Assembly (NCBI RefSeq): GCF_001425625.1
Contig: NZ_LMCP01000001.1
Coordinates: 311,430-375,429, forward strand
DNA from: Mesorhizobium sp. Root102
GTDB taxonomy: Bacteria > Pseudomonadota > Alphaproteobacteria > Rhizobiales > Rhizobiaceae
DNA: 64,000 nt
Direction: 5' to 3'
Of the stretch, positions 1 to 8,554 are shown in pieces (position 1 is the stretch's first letter; each line of letters starts with the position of its first letter). A program made the translations under genes and the position numbers. The notes beneath the pieces were generated by a model, which was not told the DNA's origin, did not search any database, and saw only the letters and a program-made list of their open reading frames with translations.

Positions 1-1047
1 GCCAACGCTTTCGTCGCGCCGCAGATATCGAGACTGGTGGATCGCCTGGGTCAGACACGGATCGTGGTGCCGACCACCATCATTTCCGTGCTGGCTTTCG
101 CCGTCCTGATAGCGGCGGCCAATCAGGACTGGCCGGTATGGACGTTGTTCGTGTCGGCGTTTCTGGCCGCCGCCATGCCCAGCATGCCGGCAATGGTGCG
201 TGCGCGCTGGACCGAGATTTTCCGCGGGCGGTCGCAGATGAACACCGCCTTCGCCTTCGAGTCGGCTGCGGACGAGCTGGTCTATATTGCCGGTGCGTCG
301 CTTTCGGTGGGTTTGAGTGCCGCCCTGTTCCCGGAAGCTGGTGTCCTGGTCAGCACGCTATTCCTCGCCCTTGGCTCGACAGCCTTCATCCTGCAGCGTT
401 CGACCGAACCGCAAGTGCGGCCGGTCAATCATGTCTCGAGCGGCTCGGCAATCCGGCTCAGGCCGGTGCAGATCATTACCTTTGCCCTGATCTTCATCGG
501 CGCGACCTTCGCGACGACGGAAGTGAGCACGGTGGCAATCACCAAGGAACTCGGCCAGCCGGGCGCCGCGAGCCTCGTCATCGGCGTTTATGCGCTGGGA
601 TCGTTCGTGCTCGGCCTCGTCGTCGGCGCGCTCAGCCTGAAGGCGCCGCTGCAACGCCAGCTGGCCATCGCAGTCGCCCTCGTCGCGCTCGGCACGCTGC
701 TGCCGCTCACCGCCGACACCGTGCCACTGCTGGCGCTGACCGTGTTCATCAGCGGTGTGGCGATCTCGCCGACCTTCATCACCGCCTTCGGCCTGATCGA
801 GCGGCACGTGCCGGAGGCGATGCTGACCGAAGGCATCACCTGGGTCATGACCGGCATCGGCATCGGCATGGCGCTCGGCTCCTTCGCCGCTGGTGCCGTG
901 GTGGATGCGTTCGGCGCCCAGAACGGGTTCTGGGTCTCGGTGGCTTCAGGCACAATCGCCCTGGCCACCGTGCTGCTTGGCCAGCGCAGCCTTGCCACTC
1001 ACCAATGCGAACTGGATGGATGCGAAGCGGCAATCCCGGCCGAGTGA
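1..1047 (+). CDS. MFS transporter, 5' end outside window
   Basis: The reading frame is open from base 1, so the gene starts upstream of the window; 348 residues are visible. Visible residues 11-20 (RLVDRLGQTR) resemble the conserved cytoplasmic loop between helices 2 and 3 of major facilitator transporters. They are followed by about ten hydrophobic segments with Gly/Ala-rich helices (for example around VIGVYALGSFVLGLVVGAL). The length fits a 12-helix protein missing its first two helices. The GTG at 37 lies inside the conserved loop and is not a credible start. The substrate cannot be told from sequence; sugar-efflux-like MFS proteins look similar. It converges on the ribB-type gene with a 56-base gap. 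Confidence 0.85.
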   Translation, partial: ANAFVAPQISRLVDRLGQTRIVVPTTIISVLAFAVLIAAANQDWPVWTLFVSAFLAAAMPSMPAMVRARWTEIFRGRSQMNTAFAFESAADELVYIAGASLSVGLSAALFPEAGVLVSTLFLALGSTAFILQRSTEPQVRPVNHVSSGSAIRLRPVQIITFALIFIGATFATTEVSTVAITKELGQPGAASLVIGVYALGSFVLGLVVGALSLKAPLQRQLAIAVALVALGTLLPLTADTVPLLALTVFISGVAISPTFITAFGLIERHVPEAMLTEGITWVMTGIGIGMALGSFAAGAVVDAFGAQNGFWVSVASGTIALATVLLGQRSLATHQCELDGCEAAIPAE

Positions 1048-1103
1048 TAGCCGGGGTATGTTGAGATTCGGGTCAGGCCGGCCTCACCTGAATATCGACA
1101 TAC

Positions 1104-2204
1104 CTAGAGTATCTCGGTCTTCGCGATATGGATGCCAAAACCTTCGAGGCCGACATAGTGGCGTTCGCGCGAGGCGATCAGGTTGATCGAGGAAATGCCG
1201 AGATCCTTGAGTATCTGCGCGCCGAGCCCGATCTCGCGCCACTCGTTTTCGCGGCGGCGGGCCTCTTCATGATCCTCACGATCGCCGCTCGTCGGCCGCT
1301 TGCGCTCCTGATGGGCGACGCCGACGGAGCCTTCGCGCAGATAGACGATGACGCCACGCCTGCGCTCGCCCATCGACTTCATGATGCCGTCGAGCCGGTG
1401 GCTGGTGCCGAAGACATCCGTCACCACATCCTCGGAATGCAGGCGCACCGGCACGTCCTCGCCGTCGCGGATGTCGCCGAAGACGATGGCGACGTGATGC
1501 ATGGAGTCCCAGGGCAGCGTGTAGGTGAAGACCTGCGCCTTGCCGCCCAGCGTGTCGATTTCGGAGCAGGCGACGCGCTCGACCAGTGTTTCCTTGCGCT
1601 GCCGGTAGGCAATGAGGTCGGCGACCGAGATCTGCTTCAGGCCATGCTCCTCGGCGAAAGCCTGCACCTGCGGACCGCGCTTGACGGTGCCGTCATCGTT
1701 GACCAACTCGGAAATGACGCCGACCGGCGGCAGGCCGGCGAGCTTGCAGAGATCGACCGCGGCCTCGGTATGACCAGAGCGCATCAGCACCCCGCCCTCG
1801 CGCGCAATCAGCGGGAAGATGTGGCCAGGCCGGACGAAATCCGAGCCGCCGACATTGCCGTTGGCAAGATTTCGAACAGTCAGCGTGCGGTCCTCGGCCG
1901 AAATGCCGGTGGTGGTGCCATGCTTGAAATCGACGCTGACGGTGAAGGCGGTGGTGTGGGCGGAGTCGTTGTCGGCGACCATCGGCGCGAGGTTCAGCCG
2001 CTTGGCTTCCTCGCGCGGCATCGGCGTGCAGACGATGCCGGAGGTGTGGCGAACGATGAACGCCATTTTTTCCGGCGTGCAGTGGACGGCGGCGACAATC
2101 AGATCGCCCTCGTTCTCGCGCCCGTCATCATCCATGACGACGACGATCTCGCCGCGTTCGAAAGCGCGCAGGGCTTCGACGATTTTCTTCTGGTCGTAAG
2201 GCAT
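1104..2204 (-). CDS. ribB: 3,4-dihydroxy-2-butanone-4-phosphate synthase with degenerate GTP cyclohydrolase II domain (RibBX type)
   Basis: The N-terminal domain (about residues 1-200) makes the four-carbon unit of riboflavin from ribulose 5-phosphate. It keeps the acidic and phosphate-binding motifs DDDGRENEGD (25-34), RHTSG (52-56) and GHTEAAVD (144-151). Residues about 205-366 align with GTP cyclohydrolase II, but the zinc site is gone: HSE (256-258) is followed by Asp instead of Cys, and HRLDG stands where RCDCG is expected. Only the RibB activity is therefore likely; such hybrids are known in Proteobacteria as RibBX. It lies downstream of aroC on the same strand, 76 bases away. No FMN riboswitch is visible upstream. 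Confidence 0.93.
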   Translation of the reverse strand: MPYDQKKIVEALRAFERGEIVVVMDDDGRENEGDLIVAAVHCTPEKMAFIVRHTSGIVCTPMPREEAKRLNLAPMVADNDSAHTTAFTVSVDFKHGTTTGISAEDRTLTVRNLANGNVGGSDFVRPGHIFPLIAREGGVLMRSGHTEAAVDLCKLAGLPPVGVISELVNDDGTVKRGPQVQAFAEEHGLKQISVADLIAYRQRKETLVERVACSEIDTLGGKAQVFTYTLPWDSMHHVAIVFGDIRDGEDVPVRLHSEDVVTDVFGTSHRLDGIMKSMGERRRGVIVYLREGSVGVAHQERKRPTSGDREDHEEARRRENEWREIGLGAQILKDLGISSINLIASRERHYVGLEGFGIHIAKTEIL

Positions 2205-2222
2205 GAACGCTCGCTTCGCTCG

Positions 2223-2309
2223 CAGGGAATAGGGAGTAGGCAGTAGGGAAAGAAAAAAGGCTGTATCGTGGGCCTACTGTCTATTCCCTACTGCCTATTC
2301 CCTTCCCTG
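2223..2309. repeat. Imperfect inverted repeat of AGTAGG/GGGAATA units between aroC and ribB
   Basis: The left arm at 2233-2249 (GGAGTAGGCAGTAGGGA) matches the reverse complement of 2285-2301 at 16 of 17 positions, and further GGGAATA and CAGTAGG units lie on both sides. The right arm overlaps the aroC stop and encodes its last eight residues, GKGIGSRE. The hairpin would have a 35-base loop that contains an A-run. It may be a dispersed intergenic repeat; copy number cannot be judged from one window. Confidence 0.7.
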
Positions 2310-3396
2310 TCTGTCCTCGATGCCGCAGATAGTGATCGGCGATCACGCAGGCAACCATTGCCTCGCCGATCGGCACGGCGCGGATGCCGACGCATGGGTC
2401 GTGGCGGCCCTTGGTCATGATCTCGACGTCCTTGCCGTCCTTGTCGATCGACTTTCGCGGCGTCAGGATCGACGAGGTCGGCTTGACGGCGAAACGGGCG
2501 ACGATTGCCTGACCGGTCGAGATCCCGCCCAGGATGCCGCCGGCATTGTTGGACAGGAACACCGGCTTGCCGTCATTGCCGATGCGCATCTCGTCGGCAT
2601 TCTGCTCGCCTGTGATGCGGGCGGCCTCGAAGCCGTTGCCGATCTCGACGCCCTTGACGGCATTGATCGACATCAGGCCAGAGGCGATGTCCTGGTCGAG
2701 CTTGGCATAGATCGGCGCGCCGAGGCCGGCCGGAACGCCGTCGGCGACGATCTCGATCACCGCGCCGACCGAGGAGCCCGCCTTGCGGATGCCGTCGAGA
2801 TACCGCGTGAAGGTGGGAACGGAGGCCGGATCCGGGGTGAAGAACGGATTTTCCGCATCGCCGATGAAATTCCAGTTCCAGTTGGCGCGGTCGATGGATT
2901 TTTCGCCCATCGACACCAGCGCGCCGCGCACCACCACGCCGGGCACCACCTTGCGGGCCAAAGCACCGGCTGCCACTCTAGCTGCCGTCTCGCGGGCCGA
3001 GGAGCGGCCGCCGCCACGATAATCGCGCACGCCGTATTTGACGTCATAGGTGTAATCGGCATGGCCGGGCCGGTATTGGTGGGCGATCTCGCCATAATCC
3101 TTTGAGCGTTGGTCGACATTCTCGATCAGCATCGACACCGGCGTGCCGGTGGTGATCATCGTCTCGCCGTCCTCGTCGAGGATGAAGCCTGACAGGATCT
3201 TGACCTCGTCAGGTTCGCGACGCTGCGTCACGAAACGTGACTGGCCCGGCCGGCGCTTGTCGAGCTCGGTCTGAATCTCGTCGCGCGTAAAGCGGATGCC
3301 TGGCGGACAGCCGTCAACCACGCAGCCGAGCGACGGGCCATGGCTTTCGCCCCAGGTGGTGACGCGGAAAAGGTGGCCGAACGTGTTGTGAGACAT
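2281..3396 (-). CDS. aroC: Chorismate synthase
   Basis: AroC converts 5-enolpyruvylshikimate 3-phosphate to chorismate with reduced FMN, the last step of the shikimate pathway. The 371-residue protein has the family N-terminus [18 protein letters not shown], the [14 protein letters not shown] segment, the [10 protein letters not shown] flavin/substrate motif and a late [17 protein letters not shown] motif. The ATG at 3396 begins the conserved N-terminus directly. The last residues (about 364-371, GKGIGSRE) come from a repeat element and are not expected to be conserved. ribB follows on the same strand. Confidence 0.97.
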   Translation of the reverse strand: MSHNTFGHLFRVTTWGESHGPSLGCVVDGCPPGIRFTRDEIQTELDKRRPGQSRFVTQRREPDEVKILSGFILDEDGETMITTGTPVSMLIENVDQRSKDYGEIAHQYRPGHADYTYDVKYGVRDYRGGGRSSARETAARVAAGALARKVVPGVVVRGALVSMGEKSIDRANWNWNFIGDAENPFFTPDPASVPTFTRYLDGIRKAGSSVGAVIEIVADGVPAGLGAPIYAKLDQDIASGLMSINAVKGVEIGNGFEAARITGEQNADEMRIGNDGKPVFLSNNAGGILGGISTGQAIVARFAVKPTSSILTPRKSIDKDGKDVEIMTKGRHDPCVGIRAVPIGEAMVACVIADHYLRHRGQTGKGIGSRE

Positions 3397-3574
3397 GAAA
3401 TGACCCTGCCCGGCAGCGGAGCCGGCTCAAGGTTGCCTTCTATTGGCGTTTTTCATAGGGGTCAAACTGTGATCTGCCGGATTTAGTTTTGACACATTCG
3501 GTTGGTTTCTGCTCTGCTCTATCCGCCGTTGAACGGCCGCCGCCATGCCGGTGCAATGATAAAGAGGAACGATT

Positions 3575-3835
3575 ATGCGTACCCTGATTGGCGCCGTTGC
3601 CGCCACACTGCTGCTTTCCACTGCCGCTTTCGCCGGCCAGACCGAAGGCCTGATCAAAAAAGTCGACAAGGACACGGCGACGCTGACGCTGGATGACGGC
3701 AAGTCCTACAAGCTGAACGCCGAGACCGATCTCGACGCGCTGAAGCCGGGCATGGACATCGTCATCGCCTACGATGTGACCAATGGTGAAAACGTCATCA
3801 CCGACATGGAACTTCCGGACAGCTCGGCCAATTAG
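3575..3835 (+). CDS. Small exported DUF1344-family protein
   Basis: This 86-residue protein has a clear signal peptide (MRTLIGAVAATLLLSTAAFA, likely cleaved after AFA). The short domain that follows reads as a small beta-barrel: GLIKKVDKDTATLTLDDGKSY, then a stretch ending in GENVITDMEL. This matches the DUF1344 family of rhizobial periplasmic proteins of unknown function. An AAAGAGGA Shine-Dalgarno sequence lies 7 bases before ATG. A TTGACA hexamer at 3489-3494 could be its -35 box, but no good -10 box is spaced correctly. It is a single gene facing away from aroC. Confidence 0.8.
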   Translation: MRTLIGAVAATLLLSTAAFAGQTEGLIKKVDKDTATLTLDDGKSYKLNAETDLDALKPGMDIVIAYDVTNGENVITDMELPDSSAN

Positions 3836-3912
3836 AAGCTTCCGGCCTCAATTGAATGCAGTGTTTGCGGTTCAGTTTTCGCTGAGCCAATCTAACCAAT
3901 TGTTCTTGCAGC

Positions 3913-4500
3913 CTAAAGCCACTCGAGGCTCTTGCCGTCGAGCTTAAGCAAGCGATCCTGTGGTATTTCCAGGTTTGCTGCCTCGTTCTCGGCCAGTCCC
4001 AGAACGAAGCGAAACAAGGTGCGCATGACGCCGCCATGCGCCACGCAGATCGTCTGGCGTTCTATCGCGTCGAACCAGGGCTTCACCCGTACGAGCAGCA
4101 TCTGATAACTCTCGGCGCCTTCACCGGGCGGCTGAAAGTTCCATTTGTCCCGAGCGCGTGTCTTGCGCGCTCCGGGATACCGTGTCTCGAGCTCGGCAAA
4201 GGTAAATCCCTGCCAATCGCCGAAATTGACTTCGACCAGGCGAGGATCGGTTCGATAGGCATCCGGATCGAGCTTCATCGCGGCGCGGATGCGCTGCATC
4301 GTTTCGCGCGTCCGTCGCATCGGGCTGGCGACGAAATCAAAATCCTCGGGATTTTGGATCAACTCGGCCAACTGGCGACCGTTGCCGGTCGCCTGATCGC
4401 GGCCAAGCGCATTGAGGTCGGTGTCGGCCTGCCCCTGAAGCCGGGCTTCGGCATTCCACGCGGTCTGGCCGTGGCGCACGATATAAACCAGCGGGTACAT
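3913..4500 (-). CDS. Histidine phosphatase family protein
   Basis: This 195-residue phosphoglycerate-mutase-like phosphatase has the catalytic RHG motif at residues 9-11, in YIVRHGQTAWNAEARLQG. It also has the second catalytic histidine in CVAHGGVMRTLF near the C-terminus and the supporting Arg and Glu motifs (SPMRRTRET, EVNFGDWQG). These residues support phosphomonoester hydrolysis; the substrate cannot be read from sequence. It is the last gene of a minus-strand run J-domain protein-fabI-phosphatase, 44 bases after fabI. The arrangement is probably an operon. Confidence 0.9.
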   Translation of the reverse strand: MYPLVYIVRHGQTAWNAEARLQGQADTDLNALGRDQATGNGRQLAELIQNPEDFDFVASPMRRTRETMQRIRAAMKLDPDAYRTDPRLVEVNFGDWQGFTFAELETRYPGARKTRARDKWNFQPPGEGAESYQMLLVRVKPWFDAIERQTICVAHGGVMRTLFRFVLGLAENEAANLEIPQDRLLKLDGKSLEWL

Positions 4501-4544
4501 CAGGTCTTCCGGATGGAGCGGGACGGACGACGGTTTGGTGGATG

Positions 4545-5363
4545 TTATTCCTTGACCGTCGAAATGTCCGGCGCGTCGACCGCCTTCATGCCGACGACGT
4601 GGTAGCCCGAATCGACGTGATGCACTTCACCGGTGACGCCGCGCGACAGGTCGGACAGGAAATAGACGCCGGAATCGCCGACTTCCTCCTGTGTCACCGT
4701 CTGCTTCAGCGGCGAATTGTATTCGTTCCACTTCAGGATGTAGCGGAAATCGCCGATGCCGGAGGCGGCCAGCGTCTTGATCGGGCCGGCCGAGATGGCG
4801 TTGACGCGGATCTTCTTGGCGCCGAGGTCGACGGCAAGGTAGCGCACGCTCGCCTCGAGCGCCGCCTTGGCAACGCCCATGACGTTGTAGTGCGGCATCA
4901 CCTTTTCGGCGCCGTAATAGGTCAGCGTCAGCAACGAGCCACCATTGGTCATCAGCGCCTCGGCGCGCTTGGCAATGGTGGTGAAAGAATAGACCGAAAT
5001 GTCCATGGTGCGCAGGAAATTGTCGCGCGTCGTTTCGACATAACGGCCGGTCAGCTCGTCCTTGTCGGAGAAGGCGATGGCGTGGACAAGGAAATCAAGC
5101 TTGCCCCAATGCCTGGCGACATTGGCGAAAACCTCGTCCAGACTCGCCGGATCGGTGACGTCGCAATGGCCAGCGACAAAGGCGCCCAGTTCCGCCGCCA
5201 GCGGCTCGACGCGCTTCTTGAACGCCTCGCCCTGATAGGTCAGCGCGATCTCGGCGCCATGGTCAACGCACGACTTGGCGATGCCATAGGCGATCGATCT
5301 GTTGTTGGCGACGCCAAGAATAAGGCCGCGCTTGCCGGCCATCAGGCCCTGTCCACCCGCCAT
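4545..5363 (-). CDS. fabI: Enoyl-[acyl-carrier-protein] reductase (NADH)
   Basis: FabI reduces trans-2-enoyl-ACP in the last step of each fatty-acid elongation cycle and is the target of triclosan in many bacteria. The 272-residue protein has the NAD-binding start GKRGLILGVANNRSIAYGIA. The catalytic pair sits in YNVMGVAK (Tyr159 and Lys166), with SAGPIKTLAASGI after it. The frame extends 23 codons further upstream, but ATG at 5363 has a GGAG Shine-Dalgarno at good spacing and gives the normal family length. It lies between the J-domain gene and the histidine phosphatase. Confidence 0.95.
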   Translation of the reverse strand: MAGGQGLMAGKRGLILGVANNRSIAYGIAKSCVDHGAEIALTYQGEAFKKRVEPLAAELGAFVAGHCDVTDPASLDEVFANVARHWGKLDFLVHAIAFSDKDELTGRYVETTRDNFLRTMDISVYSFTTIAKRAEALMTNGGSLLTLTYYGAEKVMPHYNVMGVAKAALEASVRYLAVDLGAKKIRVNAISAGPIKTLAASGIGDFRYILKWNEYNSPLKQTVTQEEVGDSGVYFLSDLSRGVTGEVHHVDSGYHVVGMKAVDAPDISTVKE

Positions 5364-5471
5364 GTGAGCGCTCTCCGCAAGATTTTTCTGCTTTGTGGAG
5401 TGCCCTATCGCACAGGCACAGAGCCCCTTCAAGCGCTCAAACCGGACAGTTCGGGGGACAAAAGCCGTCGA

Positions 5472-6395
5472 TCAGTCTTTTTGGCCGCGCAACAGCGCTT
5501 CGAGCGCGCTATCGCCGCCCTCCGGCAGCATGATCCGCACATGGGCGTAGAGATCGCCGTGGCCGCCGGCCTTTTCCGGCAGGCCCCTGCCCTTGAGCCG
5601 CAGGACCTTGTCGGAGCTCGACCAGGCTGGAACGTTGACTGCAAGCCTGCCGGTCGGCGTATCGACCGGCACCTTGGCGCCGAGCACCGCATCCGCCAGC
5701 GCCACCGGCAGATCGGCGTGCAGGTCGCGGCCCTCGATGCGGTAGCGCGGATGCCGGCGCAGATGGATCTTGACCAGTGCATCGCCCGGCTGGCCCGGCC
5801 CTTGCTCGCCCTGCCCCTTCAGGCGGATGGTCTGGCCATCCTCGACATAGACTGGCAGCTTGACCGCCACCTTGCGGCCGTCAGGGAACATCGCCGTCAC
5901 CTTTTCAGCGGTCGCCGCTTCCTCGATGGTGACGTCGAGCGTCACGTTCAGATCGGCTGATGTCGCCGGCTGGCGGCGATCGCCGGAGCCACGCGCGCCC
6001 GAAAAGGCGTCGCCGAAAATCTGGCTGAAAATGTCGCTGTTGCCGTCGAACGGATCGCCGCCCGGTCGGCCGGAGCGGAATTCGAATCGCGAACCGCCCG
6101 GACCCTGCTGCCGACGGAAACCGCCGAAGGGATCGCCGCCACCGGCTGCGCCCTCAAAGCCCTGGAATCGCGGCTTGCCGTCGGCGTCAATCTCGCCACG
6201 ATCGAAAGCGGAAAGATTCTTCTCGTCGCCGACGATCTCGTAGGCCTGGTTGGCCGCGGCAAAACGGTCCTTCGCCTTGGGATCATTCGGATTCTGATCC
6301 GGATGATGCTTCTTGGCGAGTTTCCGGTACGCCGATTTTATGTCCTTGGCCGATGCGTTCTTGGCAACGCCCAGCACCTCATAAGGGTCGCGCAT
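5472..6395 (-). CDS. DnaJ-class (CbpA-like) co-chaperone
   Basis: This 307-residue protein has an N-terminal J domain (residues 1-70) with the HPD motif at 31-33, needed to stimulate DnaK ATPase. A Gly/Phe/Arg-rich linker with [16 protein letters not shown] and GGDPFDG follows, then the two-part substrate-binding domain (about 130-300). The Cys-rich zinc domain of true DnaJ is absent, so it is a class B J protein like CbpA. The frame is open 30 codons further upstream, but ATG at 6395 starts the J domain ([10 protein letters not shown]). It heads the run with fabI and the phosphatase. Confidence 0.92.
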   Translation of the reverse strand: MRDPYEVLGVAKNASAKDIKSAYRKLAKKHHPDQNPNDPKAKDRFAAANQAYEIVGDEKNLSAFDRGEIDADGKPRFQGFEGAAGGGDPFGGFRRQQGPGGSRFEFRSGRPGGDPFDGNSDIFSQIFGDAFSGARGSGDRRQPATSADLNVTLDVTIEEAATAEKVTAMFPDGRKVAVKLPVYVEDGQTIRLKGQGEQGPGQPGDALVKIHLRRHPRYRIEGRDLHADLPVALADAVLGAKVPVDTPTGRLAVNVPAWSSSDKVLRLKGRGLPEKAGGHGDLYAHVRIMLPEGGDSALEALLRGQKD

Positions 6396-6636
6396 ACTTA
6401 CTGCCCTGGAGAAGAGTTGAGTCTCTGGTTGCCTCCTATATGCGCTCGCATAGGAACAAATTCCAGTGCTGGAGCAGCATATCAAAGGCGGAAAATCAGA
6501 GCTTGATCCGAAAGTCGGCGGCTGAGGATTGGTGAAGGATTTTTATCGCAGCCGATATCGGGATATCGGCAAGAGTGGTGACGTACCGGGCGGCGAAAAG
6601 ACTCGCCAAGCCGACCCGATCACGTTCGGATCAGGC

Positions 6637-7098
6637 TCAGAGCGCCTTGAAGTCCTGCATGCGCCAGCCGCCTGCGCTGGACAGGCACAGTTCGCCTTCG
6701 AACATGGCAACGCCATCAAAGCTTTCGCGCGAGGCCTTGAAACGGCGGCAGGTCTGGCCGTTGTCCTTCAACTCCGCCAGCCCGGTGATGGAGCCGCGTG
6801 ACCCGGTGCCGGCATTGGCCCACGGCACGGCCTGTCCGCCGAGCTGCTCGATGTCAGCCGAGGACACCGCATTGCCGATCGTCGTTTGGTCGGAATCGCG
6901 ATCCGAACTGGCCGACGCGGCTGAGGCGGATGTGCTGCTGGTCAGGATCGAGCGGTCGACTTCGGCCTTTTCCAGGCTGAAGCCACCGGCGCCACAGGCG
7001 GCAAGTGGCAAGGCAACTGCCACGATCGCGGCTTTCGTGCTGGCCGAAGCGATAACGCTCCATTGCCTGCTGTCAAAAGCTTGCGCGATACGCGACAA
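6637..7098 (-). CDS. Putative outer-membrane lipoprotein, surface-antigen-like
   Basis: The protein (153 residues from TTG at 7098) has a hydrophobic leader ending in a lipobox, LPLAAC followed by Gly, so it is probably a lipoprotein. The C-terminal half (TGSRGSITGLAELKDNGQTC onward, with a second Cys in ELCLSS) resembles the RT0821/Lpp0805 surface-antigen family. A strong AGGGGGAGG stands 7 bases before the TTG, which favours it over the ATG at 7143. It is divergent from pdxH with about 58 bases between the starts. Its function is unknown. Confidence 0.72.
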   Translation of the reverse strand: MSRIAQAFDSRQWSVIASASTKAAIVAVALPLAACGAGGFSLEKAEVDRSILTSSTSASAASASSDRDSDQTTIGNAVSSADIEQLGGQAVPWANAGTGSRGSITGLAELKDNGQTCRRFKASRESFDGVAMFEGELCLSSAGGWRMQDFKAL

Positions 7099-7156
7099 TC
7101 GGCAACCTCCCCCTGCTTCGTAAGAATCTTGGCTTCGTGACAATTAGAGAAAAACT

Positions 7157-7774
7157 ATGAGTGACACAGAGTTAACAAGCAGTGACTTTACCGAGGCTGC
7201 CGAGCCGTTTCGCCTCTTTGCCGCATGGCTGGACGACGCCACGAAAAGCGAGCCGAACGACCCCAACGGCGTGGCGCTGGCGACCGTCGATGCCGACGGC
7301 ATGCCGGATGTGCGTATGGTGTTGCTCAAGGGGTTCGATGAAGGCGGGTTTGTCTTCTACACGAATTTCGAGAGCGCCAAGGGCCAGGAAATTCTTGGCA
7401 ACATGAAGGCGGCGATGTGCTTCCATTGGAAATCGCTGCGCCGGCAAGTGCGCATTCGCGGCCCGGTGGAGATCGTCAGCGACGCTGAAGCCGATGCCTA
7501 CTATGCGACGCGGCCGCGCGGCAGCCGCATCGGCGCCTGGGCCTCGAAACAGTCGCGCCCGCTGGAAAGCCGATTCGCGCTGGAAAAGGCGGTGGCCGAA
7601 TACACGGCGCGCCATGCGATCGGCGACATTCCGCGGCCAAAACACTGGTCGGGCTTCCGCATCGTGCCGCAGGCGATTGAATTCTGGCACGACAGGCCGT
7701 TCCGGCTGCATGACCGTGTCGTCTTCAGCCGTGACGCGAAAGGCGGCTGGGGCAAGACAAGGCTTTACCCCTGA
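7157..7774 (+). CDS. pdxH: Pyridoxamine 5'-phosphate oxidase
   Basis: PdxH is the FMN enzyme that oxidises pyridoxine or pyridoxamine 5'-phosphate to pyridoxal 5'-phosphate. The 205-residue protein has [20 protein letters not shown] and [17 protein letters not shown] (FMN binding). It also has the [11 protein letters not shown] segment and [12 protein letters not shown] near the end. The C-terminus TRLYP corresponds to the usual R-L-x-P ending. ATG at 7157 is the only good start. It stands alone and converges on the crotonase gene, leaving 9 bases. Confidence 0.96.
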   Translation: MSDTELTSSDFTEAAEPFRLFAAWLDDATKSEPNDPNGVALATVDADGMPDVRMVLLKGFDEGGFVFYTNFESAKGQEILGNMKAAMCFHWKSLRRQVRIRGPVEIVSDAEADAYYATRPRGSRIGAWASKQSRPLESRFALEKAVAEYTARHAIGDIPRPKHWSGFRIVPQAIEFWHDRPFRLHDRVVFSRDAKGGWGKTRLYP

Positions 7775-7783
7775 AAGAGAGGC

Positions 7784-8536
7784 TCAGGCTTTCTTTCTGG
7801 TCATGAACGCTGTGAGCGCCGCGCGCGCCTCATCGGATTTCAGCCGCTCACGGAAATGCTCGCTTTCCTCGCCGATGCGGGCGACGAGGTCGTCGCGCGA
7901 GCCGCGCATCAGGTCGCGTGCGATCTTCAGCGCTTGCGGCGGCTTGGCCGCGATCTGGCCGGCCGCCGCCAGGACCGAGGCTTCAAGTACCGCTTCCTCG
8001 ACCACCTCATAGATCAGGCCGGCGGCCTTCGCGCGCTCGGCCGAAAAGCCTTCGCCGAGGCCGAGCAACGCGAAAGCAGCTTGCTGTCCCAATATCCGCG
8101 GCGCCAGAAGGCTCGATCCTGCCTCCGGCACCAGACCGAGATCGACGAACGGCGTCCTGAACACGGTGCGTGGCGTGGCGAAGGTCAGGTCGCAATGCAG
8201 GTTGAGCGTCGTGCCGATGCCGACCGCGATGCCGTCGACGCCGGAGACGATGGGTTTCTCGACCCTCGCCAGCGCCATCAGGAAATCCCAGACCTCGGTG
8301 CCGCCATCGCCGCCCGTCGCTATGACCATGAAATCGGCAAGGTCGTTGCCCGAGGAGAAGGCGCCGGGCACGCCGAGGAAGACATGGACGCGGACCGCCG
8401 GATCGGCGTCACCCTCGGCAAGAGCCGCCGACATTTTCGCATACATGGCGCGCGTCAGCGCGTTCTTCTTGTCCGGCCGGTTCATACGGATGAGCTGGAT
8501 GGCGCCCTGGCGCTCGACGAGGATATGGTCAGTCAC
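7784..8536 (-). CDS. Enoyl-CoA hydratase/isomerase family protein
   Basis: This is a 250-residue crotonase-fold enzyme acting on acyl-CoA substrates. Visible motifs are the oxyanion-hole segment GAFSSGNDLADF, the second oxyanion segment VDGIAVGIGTTLNLHCDL, and LGLVPEAGSSLLAPR, which carries one catalytic-type Glu. Retention of only one of the two hydratase glutamates is common in isomerases, so the exact reaction is open. The start is GTG with AAGGA 7-8 bases upstream. It lies 18 bases after the acyl-CoA dehydrogenase gene and is very likely co-transcribed with it. Confidence 0.9.
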   Translation of the reverse strand: MTDHILVERQGAIQLIRMNRPDKKNALTRAMYAKMSAALAEGDADPAVRVHVFLGVPGAFSSGNDLADFMVIATGGDGGTEVWDFLMALARVEKPIVSGVDGIAVGIGTTLNLHCDLTFATPRTVFRTPFVDLGLVPEAGSSLLAPRILGQQAAFALLGLGEGFSAERAKAAGLIYEVVEEAVLEASVLAAAGQIAAKPPQALKIARDLMRGSRDDLVARIGEESEHFRERLKSDEARAALTAFMTRKKA

Positions 8537-8554
8537 GGTTTTTCCTTGTGAACG

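Noticed and set aside
1128..2246. 372-codon open frame opposite the ribB-type gene
   Set aside because: It is antisense to a well-supported gene; high GC and third-position bias create long shadow frames here. The translated product shows no family.
4542..5960. 472-codon frame opposite fabI and the J-domain gene
   Set aside because: Antisense to two recognised genes, crosses both, and has no recognisable domain.
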